Positions 17,723 to 26,537 are shown, counted from the first letter of the stretch. The stretch: DNA of 64,000 nucleotides from Vogesella mureinivorans (GCF_007644035.1 NZ_VMTV02000178.1:186001-250000); one strand, 5' to 3'. Program-made: numbers and translations. Notes: generated by a model not told the origin, from the letters alone.

Positions 17723-18532
17723 TTATTTCCAGTCTGCCGGGAATTTGTAGCCAGGGTACTTAGGCTGGGCCCAGGCGCGGAATTCTTTCGATTTGTAGGC
17801 CGCAATCACGTCTTTGGCCCATGGCTTGTTCACGTCAGCCGCCTTGATCACGCCCCAGTTGACGTAGGCGTAGCTCTTTTCCTGGAATACGGCCTCGGTC
17901 AGCTTGATGCCGGACGAGATGGCGTAGTTGCCGTTTACCACGGCAAAGTCCACGTCCGCGCGCGAGCGTGGCAGCTGGGCAGCTTCCAGCGGCACGATCT
18001 TGATCTTCTTCACGTTCACTTCGATGTCACGCTCGGAAGCGGTCAGCGGGTTGATGCCTTTTTTCAGCTTTACCCAGCCCAGGTCGTTGAACATCACCAG
18101 GGCGCGGGCAAAGTTGGACGGGTCGTTCGGGGCGGATACGGTGCTGCCCTCTTTCACGTCTTTCAGTGCTTTCAGCTTGCCCGGGTACACGCCCAGCGGC
18201 GCGGTAGGCACCTGGAACACTTCTTTCAGGCTCAGCTTGTGTTCTTTGGCAAAGTTATCCAGGTACGGCTTGTGCTGGAATACGTTTACATCCAGCGAGC
18301 CTTCCTGCAGCGCCAGGTTCGGGCGCACGTAGTCGGTGAACTCCACCAGTTTTACGGTGTAGCCTTTTTTCTCCAGGATCGGCTTGATGGCCTGCTTTAC
18401 CTGGTCGCCAAAGTCGCCCACGGTGGTACCGAACACGATTTCTTTTTTGGCCGGGTCAGCGGCGTGTACGTTGGCCGCAAAGGCCAGACCGAGGGTGGCA
18501 ACCGCCAGTGTCTTGAGGGCAAAACGACGCAT
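17723..18532 (-). CDS. metQ: D-methionine ABC transporter substrate-binding protein MetQ (NlpA family)
   Basis: 269 residues. This is the periplasmic methionine-binding component delivering substrate to MetNI. The NlpA/MetQ hallmarks are present: FGTTVGDFGDQVK, FTDYVRPNLAL, VNVFQHKPYLDNF, VSAPNDPSNFARAL and FAVVNGNYA. The start ATG 18532 has AGGAG seven bases upstream; a longer frame exists but has no such signal. The N-terminus is a type I signal peptide (cleavage VHA|ADP) and shows no lipobox cysteine, whereas many MetQ proteins are lipoproteins, so this one is predicted to be soluble in the periplasm. Third gene of metNIQ, 43 bases after metI. Confidence 0.93.
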   Translation of the reverse strand: MRRFALKTLAVATLGLAFAANVHAADPAKKEIVFGTTVGDFGDQVKQAIKPILEKKGYTVKLVEFTDYVRPNLALQEGSLDVNVFQHKPYLDNFAKEHKLSLKEVFQVPTAPLGVYPGKLKALKDVKEGSTVSAPNDPSNFARALVMFNDLGWVKLKKGINPLTASERDIEVNVKKIKIVPLEAAQLPRSRADVDFAVVNGNYAISSGIKLTEAVFQEKSYAYVNWGVIKAADVNKPWAKDVIAAYKSKEFRAWAQPKYPGYKFPADWK

Positions 18533-18575
18533 TTTTATGCTCCTTGTGAGAGGGATCTCTTTGTCTTGATCGGGG

Positions 18576-19262
18576 TTAACGTTTATCGAGGCGGGCCGCC
18601 AGGCGGTTACCGGCAAACTGGATCAGCTGCACGATCACCACCAGCAGCAGCACCATGGCGATCATCACTTCGCTCTGGAAGCGGTAGTAGCCGTAGCGGA
18701 TGGCCAAATCGCCAATACCGCCGCCACCCACCACACCGGCCACGGCCGAGTAGCTCAGAAAACTGATAGTGAGGATGGTGAGGCTGGAAATCAGGCCGGC
18801 ACGCGCTTCGTTAATCAGTACTTTCACGATGATCTGCGCCGGGCTGGCGCCCATGGCTTCGGCCGCCTCTACCACGCCGCGCGGGATCTCGCGCAGGGTT
18901 TGCTCTACCAGGCGGGCAAAATACGGAATGGCGGCAAACGACAGCGGCACCGCAGCGGCGATAGGGCCAATGGTGGAGCCCACCAGCACGCGGGTCAGCG
19001 GCACCAGCGACACCATCAGGATGATGAAGGGGAAGGAACGCACCAGGTTCACCAGCCAGCCCAGCACGCCATTCACCGTGCGGTGGGCAAACAGCTGGCC
19101 CGGCTGCGTCAGGTACAGCAGCACGCCCAGCGGGCCACCCAGCAGGATGGCGGCGGTCAGGCCGATAGCCAGCATCAGGCCGGTTTCCAGGCTGGCTTGC
19201 CAGATTTCCGGCGCCAGGTCGGACAGGTTGGCCAGCGCCTGTGCCAAAGTCAGCTCTTCCAT
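18576..19262 (-). CDS. metI: Methionine ABC transporter permease MetI
   Basis: 228 residues with five predicted membrane segments. The inner-membrane permease carries the EAA loop that contacts the ATPase (VVEAAEAMGASPAQIIVKVL, about residues 131-150). Other family segments are VRSFPFIILMVSLVPLTR and FLSYSAVAGVVGGGGIGD. Length matches the family (about 217). It directly follows metN with no gap (metN stop ends at 19263), so translation is probably coupled. Confidence 0.94.
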   Translation of the reverse strand: MEELTLAQALANLSDLAPEIWQASLETGLMLAIGLTAAILLGGPLGVLLYLTQPGQLFAHRTVNGVLGWLVNLVRSFPFIILMVSLVPLTRVLVGSTIGPIAAAVPLSFAAIPYFARLVEQTLREIPRGVVEAAEAMGASPAQIIVKVLINEARAGLISSLTILTISFLSYSAVAGVVGGGGIGDLAIRYGYYRFQSEVMIAMVLLLVVIVQLIQFAGNRLAARLDKR

Positions 19263-20000
19263 TTACGCTACCTCCAGCAGGGATTTGGCCAGGGCAGACT
19301 GCGCGCTGACCTGCTTGTCTTGCACGGTCAGGATTTCCACCACTTCGCCAGCGTCCAGCAGGGCGGCACGGTGGCAGATGGAGCGGATCACGTGCATCTC
19401 GTGGGTCACGATGACCACGGTCACGCCAAAGCGGGTGTTGATGTCTTGCAGACAATCCAGAATGGACTGGGTGGTTTTCGGGTCCAGCGCCGAGGTGGGC
19501 TCGTCGGCCAGGATCACGTGCGGGCGCGGTGCCAGCGCACGGGCAATGCCCACGCGCTGCTTCTGGCCGCCGGACAGCTGCGCCGGGTAGTGCTGGGCAC
19601 GGTCGGTCAGGCCGACAATGTCCAGACACTCGGCCACGCGGGCGTCGATATCGGCCTGCTGCCAGCCGGCAATTTCCAGCGGAAAGGCAATGTTGTCGGC
19701 CACGGTGCGGTTGGCCATCAGGTTGAATTGCTGAAACACCATGCCGATATTCTGGCGGGCACGGCGCAGCGCGCTGGCAGACAGCGCGGTGAGCTGCTGG
19801 CCATCTACGGTAACGCTGCCGCTATCGGGGCGCTCCAGCAGGTTGATCAGGCGCAGCAGCGTGGATTTACCCGCGCCGGAAAACCCGATCAGGCCAAAAA
19901 TCTCGCCGGCACGGATATGCAGGCTGGTATCACGTACTGCATCAAACCAGCCGCCTTCCGGCTTCTGGAAGCGCTTGTGTACGTTTTTCAGGTGAATCAT
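19263..20000 (-). CDS. metN: Methionine ABC transporter ATP-binding protein MetN (short form)
   Basis: 245 residues; ATPase of the methionine importer. Walker [11 protein letters not shown], signature LSGGQKQR, Walker [13 protein letters not shown] and the H-loop VTHEMHVI are intact. ATG 20000 is preferred over a longer frame because GGAG lies six bases upstream and [11 protein letters not shown] is the usual MetN beginning. The E. coli protein has about 100 more residues forming the C-terminal NIL/ACT domain that binds methionine and shuts the pump off; it is absent here, as in some Neisseria. Control may therefore be at the RNA level (see the leader). Confidence 0.92.
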   Translation of the reverse strand: MIHLKNVHKRFQKPEGGWFDAVRDTSLHIRAGEIFGLIGFSGAGKSTLLRLINLLERPDSGSVTVDGQQLTALSASALRRARQNIGMVFQQFNLMANRTVADNIAFPLEIAGWQQADIDARVAECLDIVGLTDRAQHYPAQLSGGQKQRVGIARALAPRPHVILADEPTSALDPKTTQSILDCLQDINTRFGVTVVIVTHEMHVIRSICHRAALLDAGEVVEILTVQDKQVSAQSALAKSLLEVA

Positions 20001-20013
20001 GTGAACTCCAAAG

Positions 20014-20110
20014 CAAAAAAGCCCGCCGGGTGGTCGCTGGCGGGCTTTAAGCTGGGGAATTTTCACTATCGAAAATTCTGGTGGCAGTGGCTGGCACTAC
20101 CCCCACGCTT
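20014..20110 (-). promoter_or_regulatory. Structured leader of metNIQ: three-way-junction-like fold plus terminator (candidate riboswitch)
   Basis: In the minus-strand transcript an enclosing helix AAGC-g-TGGG / CCCA-GCTT (20101-20110 with about 20049-20056) surrounds two hairpins: GTAGTG-ccagc-CACTGC (20084-20100) and GAATTTTC-gatagt-GAAAATTC (20057-20078). Immediately after it comes a perfect 10-bp terminator stem, AAAGCCCGCC / GGCGGGCTTT (20018-20027 and 20039-20048), with a T run, ending only 14 bases before the metN start. A terminator between promoter and start codon means attenuation. I cannot match it to SAM-I, SAM-II or another known methionine-related riboswitch by eye. Confidence 0.6.
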
Positions 20111-20169
20111 TAGCTGTTTTACGCCCGCAAGCTGTGTCAAATCGGCGTTAAATCAAAAACTTGATCGCA

Positions 20170-20198
20170 ATTGAACATCACTCGTTCATTTGTGTCAA
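20170..20198 (-). promoter_or_regulatory. Sigma-70-type promoter of metNIQ
   Basis: On the minus strand TTGACA (20193-20198), a 17-base spacer and TTCAAT (20170-20175; 4 of 6 to TATAAT). Transcription would begin near 20163, giving a leader of about 160 bases. A second TTGACA (20135-20140) has no fitting -10. Confidence 0.5.
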
Positions 20199-20238
20199 GC
20201 ATTTATTACCACATTGGTACCACTCTATAGCATGCCCT

Positions 20239-20248
20239 TGCGGCCAAC
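20239..20248 (-). repeat. Intergenic copy of the GTTGGCCGCA motif
   Basis: Exact 10-mer between the hydratase gene and the metN promoter. It is one of about 60 copies of the core 9-mer in the window and lies outside coding sequence, so codon choice cannot explain it. Confidence 0.6.
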
Positions 20249-20275
20249 CTTATCAGGCGGGCCGCCCCTACCCCG

Positions 20276-21037
20276 CTAGCGTGGCTGGCAGCTCACCATC
20301 AGCTGCCCCAGCTCGCCAAAGCCCAGCGTAGCCTGCTGGCCCGGCTGCAGCTGGACAACACCAGCGTAAGAGCCGGTAATCACCGCCTGCCCCGGCAGCA
20401 TGCCCTGCCCTTGCTGCTGCAGATGGCCTACCAGCCACAGCAGTGGCGCCAGCGGGTCGCCAGCCGGGTGCACGCCAGCCAGCAGCGCGTCGCGCTCGCC
20501 CTGCTGCACCCGCACAGGCAGGCTCGACGCGGCCAGCGCGGCGGCCAACGGTACGGCTGGCCCCAGGTGCAAACCCTGGTTCACCAGACCATCGGCCAGC
20601 GCCTGTAAAAACGGCGGCTTGGTCTCGGCGTCAAAACGGCTGTCGATCAGCTCCAGCGCCAGGTGCACACTGCTGACGGCAGCCAGTATCTCTTCCCTGC
20701 TATACGCCGTGGCGCGCGGCGGCAGCCCCTCGGCAAACACAAACGCCAGCTCCGGCTCCACGCGCACCACGCCATCCCGCACCCACGCCTGGCAGGTATC
20801 GCCGTGGCTGATGGTGCTGGCGTAAATGGGTGCCAGCACCAGCCGCTCGTCCGACGGCATGCCGCACTTCCAGCCACCAATGCCATTGCCCAGCAGATTG
20901 CTTACGGCCTGCTGGATGGCCAGCGCGTCTTGCAAGGTGGCCGGCGCGTGTGCTGCGGCCAACAGCGGGCCCGGCTGCCCGGCCAGGCGGCGCGATGCCA
21001 GGGTAATGGCGGCTTGCTGGATGGCGTTGCTGTCCAT
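20276..21037 (-). CDS. 2-keto-4-pentenoate hydratase-like protein (MhpD family)
   Basis: 253 residues, the usual length of the family. It resembles the hydratase/decarboxylase branch of the fumarylacetoacetase fold, which adds water to 2-hydroxypentadienoates in aromatic ring-cleavage pathways. Recognisable parts are GGWKCGMPSDERLV, the metal-binding acidic segment VEPELAFVF, SVHLALELIDSRF and the C-terminal GQAVITGSYAG. No other catabolic gene is nearby, so the natural substrate is open. It stands alone between hemP and metN. The start codon has only a weak ribosome site. Confidence 0.8.
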   Translation of the reverse strand: MDSNAIQQAAITLASRRLAGQPGPLLAAAHAPATLQDALAIQQAVSNLLGNGIGGWKCGMPSDERLVLAPIYASTISHGDTCQAWVRDGVVRVEPELAFVFAEGLPPRATAYSREEILAAVSSVHLALELIDSRFDAETKPPFLQALADGLVNQGLHLGPAVPLAAALAASSLPVRVQQGERDALLAGVHPAGDPLAPLLWLVGHLQQQGQGMLPGQAVITGSYAGVVQLQPGQQATLGFGELGQLMVSCQPR

Positions 21038-21168
21038 AAAAGGTGGCTTTCGTCAGATGAAGGTGGGCTTTTTTACCGGCAAGCCGCCGGCTTGGCAAGC
21101 CCCGGCCACACCGCTGGCCGACAGCACCGCCAGGCCAGGCGCACGGCAGCAGAACCCGCCGGCCACCC

Positions 21169-21357
21169 TTATTTGGTCAGGATGAGTTTGTTCTGCTTGG
21201 TAATCTGCAGCCGGTATTGCTGGCCGTTATGTTCGATCAGCAATGCCTTGCGCTGGGCAAACAGGCTATCGCTGCTGATGATGTCTACCAGCTCGGCAGG
21301 CAGCGCAGTCTCCTGCACCCGCTGTGCGGCAGCATGGTTTACGGGGGTGGAATGCAT
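21169..21357 (-). CDS. hemP: Hemin uptake protein HemP
   Basis: 62 residues. The C-terminal half, LFAQRKALLIEHNGQQYRLQ followed by ITKQNKLILTK, is the diagnostic HemP pattern (IEHxGxxYRLRxTxxxKLILTK). HemP is a small iron-regulated protein that in several betaproteobacteria is needed for expression of haem-uptake genes. Here it follows a catecholate-type TonB receptor by about 100 bases rather than preceding a haem receptor, and no haem ABC genes are in view. It probably shares the Fur-controlled transcript starting above 23,700. Confidence 0.9.
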   Translation of the reverse strand: MHSTPVNHAAAQRVQETALPAELVDIISSDSLFAQRKALLIEHNGQQYRLQITKQNKLILTK

Positions 21358-21459
21358 GTTATCGCCCTGAATGACGGGTAAAACGTATTGGTTCTGTTAT
21401 CGGCAACAGGCATGGCAGCGGATGGCTGCCATGCCTGCGCGGTTCAGACCGGCTTCAGC

Positions 21460-23697
21460 TTAGTAGGTGAAGTTGGCGGTCAGGTTAGCGGTACGTGGGG
21501 CACTCGGGGTGTAGCGGTTACGGTTGTTGTTCAGGCTGGTCATGTACTTCTCGTCCAGCAGGTTGTACACGTTCAGCTGCAGGCTGGTGTGCTTGTTGAG
21601 CTTGTAGCTGGCCATGGCGTCCACCACAACATAGTCCGGCACACCGGCGATAGCACCACTGGTCACGGTCTTGTTGTTCTTGTACTTACCGGTGTAACGC
21701 GCACCACCACCGATGGTCAGGTCATTATTGACCTTGTAGCTGGTCCACAGCGTGGCGCTCAGCTTGGGCGACCAGTCGGAACTGATGCCGATACCAGCGG
21801 TAGTAGCCGCCTCGACAACTTCGGTTTCCATATGCGCCACACCGGCGGTCACTTGCCATGCCGGGGTAATGTTACCCACCAGGCCCAGCTCCACACCCTT
21901 CACTTCACGCTTGCCGTACTGCACATAGCTGTTAGTGACGGTGTCCAGCTTGGCCAGCTCGTTCTTGTTGGTGGTCTGGTACAGCGCAGCGGTCAGGCCC
22001 AGTTTGTTGTCCAGCAGGTCCCACTTGGTACCCAGCTCCAGGTTGTCGGTTTCTTGCGGGTCCAGCGCAGTATTGCTGGTGCTGGTCGTCGAGCTGGACA
22101 GCTGGAAGTTGTCGCCACCGGCCGGTTTTTGCGAGGTAGCGTAGGACAGGTAAATGCTGCCATTGGTCGCTGGCTTGAACAGCACACCAACCTTGCCACC
22201 CAGCAGATTGCCGGATTTTTGCAGATCGGTAGGCACCAGCGTCCCTACTGGCAGCGTCGGGTGGCTGGTAGCGGTGGACAGCGCCACGTTATTGGTTTCG
22301 GTGTTGTAGTGCTCGAAGCGCAGGCCACCGCTCAGCTGCCACTGCTCGTTCAGCTTCAGGGTGTCAAAACCATACAACGCAACGGTATTGGTGGCGCCCG
22401 CGCTCTTTGCCCCGGTCAGGTACGGGGCAAAGCCGGTCACGGCATCGTTGGGGTTCGGGTTATAGGCATTGGCTGCAGCGACGGTACCCAGGCCACTGCG
22501 GGTACGGGTTTCTTGCGACTCATGCATCAGCTCCACACCCACCAGCAGGTCGTGCTCGATGCTGCCGGTCTTGAACTGGCTTTGCAGGTTGGTCTGGTTA
22601 GCCAGAATGGTGTTTTCTTGCAGCAAGCTTTGGCGAGAACGGCTTACCGTCCACGTGGAGGCATCACCTGCACCGATGGTTGCCCCACCCGGTGCGGTCA
22701 AGATGCGGTCGACATTGGATTTGCCGAAGCGGGTGACATTGGTGAGCTTATTGCCGTTGGCAAACGTGTGCTCCAGCTTGCCGGTCAGCATATCTGCCGT
22801 AACATCTTCGTAGTCGCTGTTCAGGCCGTAGAAGTTTTCACTGTTCGCTTCGGCAGCAGTGCGGCCCGCCAGACCGGTATTGGTATAGCCCGCCAGACCC
22901 AGCGCGGAGGCACCACCATCAGGAATATTGTCTTGCTTGACGTGCTGCAGGTTCAGGCTGAACACAGTATTGGTGCCCAGACCGGTAGCCAACGACAGCG
23001 CTACGCCGTCGGTGTTTTTTTCCACCACATTGCGGCCAGCCACGCCACCTTGCTGGCGCAGCAGGTTTACACGTACCGCAGTGGTGTCGTCGATGACTTT
23101 GTTGGCATCCAGGGTGAAGCGCTGGTTGTCGGCAGTGCTGGCACCGATGCTGCCGGAGATATTGTCTTCCAGGTTGGCCGTTTTGCTGATCAGGTTGATA
23201 TAACCACTGGTAGCACCACGGCCAATGTCTGCGCCGGCAGCCCCCTTCACCACCTCCACCTGCTCCAGATTAAAGGCATCACGCGATACGGCACCCAGGT
23301 CACGCACGCCATCCACAAACGTGCTGGCTTGCGCAGCAAAACCACGCATGTAGAACGTATCACCGGCGCTGGTAGCACCACCTTCGCCCAGCTGCATGGT
23401 AATACCCGGTGTGTTCTGCAGCGCCTGCATCAGCGATACGGCACCTTGTTGCTGCAACACTTCCTTGCTGATCACGGTCACGGTTTGCGGGGTATCCACC
23501 AGCGGCTGGGTCAGCTTTGCCGAAGCCGATTTGGTTTTCTTGATGGCCGGGGTGCTTTGCTCCGGGGCCGATACCTTGGTGGTGGGCAAGGTGGCTTCGG
23601 TTTGTGCCAGTACCAGGGCAGGCATGGTCAACAGGGCGATGGCAGCAGCTTGACGACCCAGGGTCTTGCCGCTCTTGATGTATGCAGAGTGAGCCAA
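21460..23697 (-). CDS. TonB-dependent siderophore receptor, Fiu-like
   Basis: 745 residues. Signal peptide, TonB-box region (about residues 38-50), plug domain (VDTPQTVTVISKEVLQQQGA to about residue 190, with FYMRGF and FVDGVRD) and a 22-strand barrel ending in the aromatic C-terminus LTANFTY. The NLEQVEVVKG and TSGYINLISK segments are typical of ferric-catecholate receptors such as Fiu. It transports ferric siderophore across the outer membrane using TonB. The start is TTG with GGAG six bases upstream; no ATG fits before the signal peptide. A strong Fur box lies at 23808-23822. Substrate not determined. Confidence 0.92.
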   Translation of the reverse strand: MAHSAYIKSGKTLGRQAAAIALLTMPALVLAQTEATLPTTKVSAPEQSTPAIKKTKSASAKLTQPLVDTPQTVTVISKEVLQQQGAVSLMQALQNTPGITMQLGEGGATSAGDTFYMRGFAAQASTFVDGVRDLGAVSRDAFNLEQVEVVKGAAGADIGRGATSGYINLISKTANLEDNISGSIGASTADNQRFTLDANKVIDDTTAVRVNLLRQQGGVAGRNVVEKNTDGVALSLATGLGTNTVFSLNLQHVKQDNIPDGGASALGLAGYTNTGLAGRTAAEANSENFYGLNSDYEDVTADMLTGKLEHTFANGNKLTNVTRFGKSNVDRILTAPGGATIGAGDASTWTVSRSRQSLLQENTILANQTNLQSQFKTGSIEHDLLVGVELMHESQETRTRSGLGTVAAANAYNPNPNDAVTGFAPYLTGAKSAGATNTVALYGFDTLKLNEQWQLSGGLRFEHYNTETNNVALSTATSHPTLPVGTLVPTDLQKSGNLLGGKVGVLFKPATNGSIYLSYATSQKPAGGDNFQLSSSTTSTSNTALDPQETDNLELGTKWDLLDNKLGLTAALYQTTNKNELAKLDTVTNSYVQYGKREVKGVELGLVGNITPAWQVTAGVAHMETEVVEAATTAGIGISSDWSPKLSATLWTSYKVNNDLTIGGGARYTGKYKNNKTVTSGAIAGVPDYVVVDAMASYKLNKHTSLQLNVYNLLDEKYMTSLNNNRNRYTPSAPRTANLTANFTY

Positions 23698-23807
23698 GTG
23701 GTTCTCCAGTCGGTATTACGTGAGTGGTTTTGCTGGCTTACTGCAGATAACACCCGAGGCGACGGGCTAACAGCTGGCTGGCTACGTGTGGTTTGCTAGT
23801 TCATTAA

Positions 23808-23822
23808 TGATAACTAATATCA
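23808..23822 (-). promoter_or_regulatory. Fur box upstream of the first Fiu-like receptor
   Basis: TGATAACTAATATCA matches the 7-1-7 Fur consensus TGATAAT-N-ATTATCA at 12 of 14 positions and sits in a longer 8-bp inverted repeat (23805-23825). It lies about 110 bases before the receptor start. Confidence 0.8.
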
Positions 23823-23946
23823 TTAATATTTCGCAACACCTTTTCATGCACGATTAACACAAGCCCTACATTGACAGTGGCACGCCACCTGAACACCTTC
23901 ACACGTGCCACGCGGCCCGCGTGGCACGGCGGGCGCGCTGGCGCAT

Positions 23947-23977
23947 AAAAAAACCGCCCACTGCGAGCAGTGGGCGG
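23947..23977 (-). terminator. Terminator after the second TonB receptor
   Basis: On the minus strand CCGCCCACTGC and GCAGTGGGCGG form an almost loopless 11-bp hairpin followed by seven T. It begins about 40 bases past the receptor stop at 24018, so the two receptors are separate transcripts. Confidence 0.9.
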
Positions 23978-24017
23978 CGTAGGCGCATGAACCGGCCTTA
24001 CAGCAAAAGCGCCTGGC

Positions 24018-26309
24018 TTAGTACATGAAATTGGCTGTCAGCGTGGCAGAACGGCCCGGGGCGATGTTGGCGTAGTGCGGCGACGATACCGCGTTGTAAT
24101 ACACCTTGTCGGTGAGGTTCTGGATATTCAGCTGCAGCGAAACATGCTTGTTCAGCGTGTAGCTGGCCATGGCGTCATAACGCCAGTAGGACGGCACCCA
24201 CTTGGTGTTATTCACGTTGGCGTACACTTTGGACACATACGTCGCCCCGCCGCCTACGGTCAGGCCAGGCAGCACGGTGTAGGTAGACCACAGGCTGAGG
24301 CTGTCTTCTGGTGTAGTCGGGAAAAAGTTGCCGTTATAAGGCGACGCCACATACACCGGTGCAGCGGTGGTACCCACGTTCAGGAAGCCGTTGTCCACCA
24401 CTCTGGCGTTCAGGTGGGTATAGCCGGCGAAGACTTGCCAGTCCCTGCCGATATTGCCGCTGGCAGACAGCTCGTAGCCTTTCACGCGCTTGCGGCCAAC
24501 GTTTTGCGTGGTGCCATCTGCGGCCGTTACCCGCGCATTTTTCATGTCGGTATCAAATACCGCGCCAGCCAGCTGCAGCGCACGGTCAAACAACTCCCAC
24601 TTGATACCCAGCTCGATATTGCGGCTTTCCTGCGGGTCCAGGTTTTGCACGGCGGTGGTCAGGCCATCCAGGCCATCGCCGCCATCATTGCCCGGCGGGG
24701 TGCTGGCGGTACCGTAGGAGGCATACACACTGCCCTGCGCCACCGGCTTGTACACCACGCCAGCCTGGTAGTTCCAGAACTGGCTATGGGTGCGCGCCGA
24801 CACGGCTGCCGTTGCGGTGCTACCCGACACATAAGCCGGCGTATGCAGCTTGGAGGTGTAATCGTCCAGGCGCAAGCCGCCATTGATCGACCAGCGCTCG
24901 TTCAGCTGTGCCGTATCAAAACCGTACAGCGACTGGGTGGTCGTTACCACGCTGGTGCGCGCCGGCGACAGGCTGCGGGTGTAGACCCACGGGTCGTTCG
25001 GGTTGGGGTTGTTCAGCGTGGTGCAGTTATAGCCCGTGGCGGCACCGGCGCTAGCGCAGGTGGTGTTGCCGGTGAGCAGGTTATTGGTGCCGGGGCTAAA
25101 CACATAGCTGCCACGGTTGGTTTCTTCGCGGCTCAGCTCCAGGCCCAGCACATAGCTGTGCTGGATGCCCGCCAGCTCGATCTTGCCGTCCAGGCTGGTC
25201 TGGTTGGTGGCCGTTTCGGTTTCGGTAATACGGCTATTGGTACGGCGCCATACATTGCCGTACAGCACCACATTGCCTTTGCTGTCGTCCGGCTGCGTCC
25301 ACACATAATCGTTGGTGGTTTTGCCGTAGCGCATCACGTTGCGCAGCGTCATGCCGTTGCCAAAGGTGTGTTTGGCATCGATGGTGGCAATATCGGCCTC
25401 GGTCTTGTGGAAGTCTCGATTGACCAGGCCGTAAAAAGTATTGCGGTCCACGCTTACCGGCTGGCCGTCGCCATTGCGGGAAACATTGCTACCGGAGCTG
25501 AACGGGTTATTGAACGGGATACCGCTATCGGGCAGATCGTCCGATTGCATGTGGTAGTAGCTCAGTACCAGGCTGGTGTCCGTGCCCAGGCCAAAGCCCA
25601 CGCTGGGGGCAATGCCCCAGCGGCTGTAGTTCACGGCATCGCGGCCGGCTACGTCGGCGGCATACGCCATGGCGTTCAGGCGAAACGCCGTGGTATCGCC
25701 CAGTGTGCGGTTGATATCCAGCGTGCCACGACGGTAGTCGTCGGTACCCACCCCCAGCGAGCCACGGGTGAACTCTTCCAGCTTGGGTGCCTTGCTGACC
25801 AGGTTCACGCTGCCGCCTGCCGAGCCACGGCCGCCGTAGGCAGAACCGGGGCCTTTGCTGACCTCGACCTGCTCCAGATTGAATACCTCGCGCGACTGCG
25901 AGCCGCTATCGCGCACGCCATCCACAAAGGTATCGCTCTGCGACATGAAGCCGCGGATATAGATATTGTCGCCAATCGGGTTGCCACCTTCGCCCGAGCC
26001 CATGGTGATGCCAGGGGTAGCACGCAGCGCTTCGGCCAGCGACACGGCGCCGCTTTGCTCGATCACCTCGCTGGGAATCACCGCGATTGTCTTGGGGGTG
26101 TCCAGCAGCGGGGCGGTGTATTTCTGCGACGACAACGTTTCGGTCTTGTAGGCCGGCACAACGGGGGCGGCTTCTACTTTTACGGTGGGCAAAACGGTGT
26201 CGGCAGCGCAGACAGCGCCAGCAGGCAAAGCCAGCATCAGGGCAGACGCCATGGCAGAGCCCGGACGCCACGGCTGCTGGCCATGCTTGCGGCTAGAAAT
26301 GAAAGCCAT
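24018..26309 (-). CDS. TonB-dependent siderophore receptor, Fiu/Cir-like
   Basis: 763 residues. Signal peptide (to about residue 35, AVCA|AD), TonB-box region with LPTVKVEA, plug domain (LDTPKTIAVIPSEVIEQSGA, IYIRGF, FVDGVRD, NLEQVEVSKGPGSAYGGRGS) and barrel ending LTANFMY. The start is ATG 26309 with AGGAG nine bases upstream. It shares layout with the neighbouring receptor but differs enough in sequence to be an old paralogue or a receptor for another siderophore. A pair of cysteines about 14 residues apart (NTTCASAGAATGYNCTTL) marks an extracellular-loop disulphide. Fur box at 26409-26423. Confidence 0.92.
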   Translation of the reverse strand: MAFISSRKHGQQPWRPGSAMASALMLALPAGAVCAADTVLPTVKVEAAPVVPAYKTETLSSQKYTAPLLDTPKTIAVIPSEVIEQSGAVSLAEALRATPGITMGSGEGGNPIGDNIYIRGFMSQSDTFVDGVRDSGSQSREVFNLEQVEVSKGPGSAYGGRGSAGGSVNLVSKAPKLEEFTRGSLGVGTDDYRRGTLDINRTLGDTTAFRLNAMAYAADVAGRDAVNYSRWGIAPSVGFGLGTDTSLVLSYYHMQSDDLPDSGIPFNNPFSSGSNVSRNGDGQPVSVDRNTFYGLVNRDFHKTEADIATIDAKHTFGNGMTLRNVMRYGKTTNDYVWTQPDDSKGNVVLYGNVWRRTNSRITETETATNQTSLDGKIELAGIQHSYVLGLELSREETNRGSYVFSPGTNNLLTGNTTCASAGAATGYNCTTLNNPNPNDPWVYTRSLSPARTSVVTTTQSLYGFDTAQLNERWSINGGLRLDDYTSKLHTPAYVSGSTATAAVSARTHSQFWNYQAGVVYKPVAQGSVYASYGTASTPPGNDGGDGLDGLTTAVQNLDPQESRNIELGIKWELFDRALQLAGAVFDTDMKNARVTAADGTTQNVGRKRVKGYELSASGNIGRDWQVFAGYTHLNARVVDNGFLNVGTTAAPVYVASPYNGNFFPTTPEDSLSLWSTYTVLPGLTVGGGATYVSKVYANVNNTKWVPSYWRYDAMASYTLNKHVSLQLNIQNLTDKVYYNAVSSPHYANIAPGRSATLTANFMY

Positions 26310-26408
26310 CAAAAAAACTCCTTGTTATGGGGCGAGTGCGTGATTTGGCTGGCTTGCTGCATGACACCGTAACTGGCTACAAACAACTGGCTGGCTACAT
26401 TACGGCAA

Positions 26409-26423
26409 TGATAAGCACTATCA
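26409..26423 (-). promoter_or_regulatory. Fur box upstream of the second receptor
   Basis: TGATAGTGCTTATCA (minus strand; TGATAAGCACTATCA on plus) matches the 7-1-7 Fur consensus at 12 of 14 positions, about 100 bases before the receptor start. Confidence 0.8.
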
Positions 26424-26480
26424 TTTCTATACAACAATACGTGTTAACAATCGTTCACACTTTCATCAGCAGCCCGCCAA

Positions 26481-26509
26481 TAAAAAACGGCCAGCACAAG
26501 GCTGGCCGT
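26481..26509 (-). terminator. Terminator after the flavoprotein reductase gene
   Basis: ACGGCCAGC-cttgt-GCTGGCCGT followed by six T on the minus strand, about 30 bases past the stop. It closes the 31.6-26.5 kb iron-associated transcript. Confidence 0.9.
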
Positions 26510-26537
26510 GTCGGTGTGGCGGCAAGATCACCGGCTG

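Noticed and set aside
20014-20110. Known SAM riboswitch
   Set aside because: The four-helix SAM-I core and the SAM-II pseudoknot motifs are not recognisable; kept as an unassigned leader.
20135-20140. Second TTGACA as another metN promoter
   Set aside because: No acceptable -10 element at 16-18 bases.
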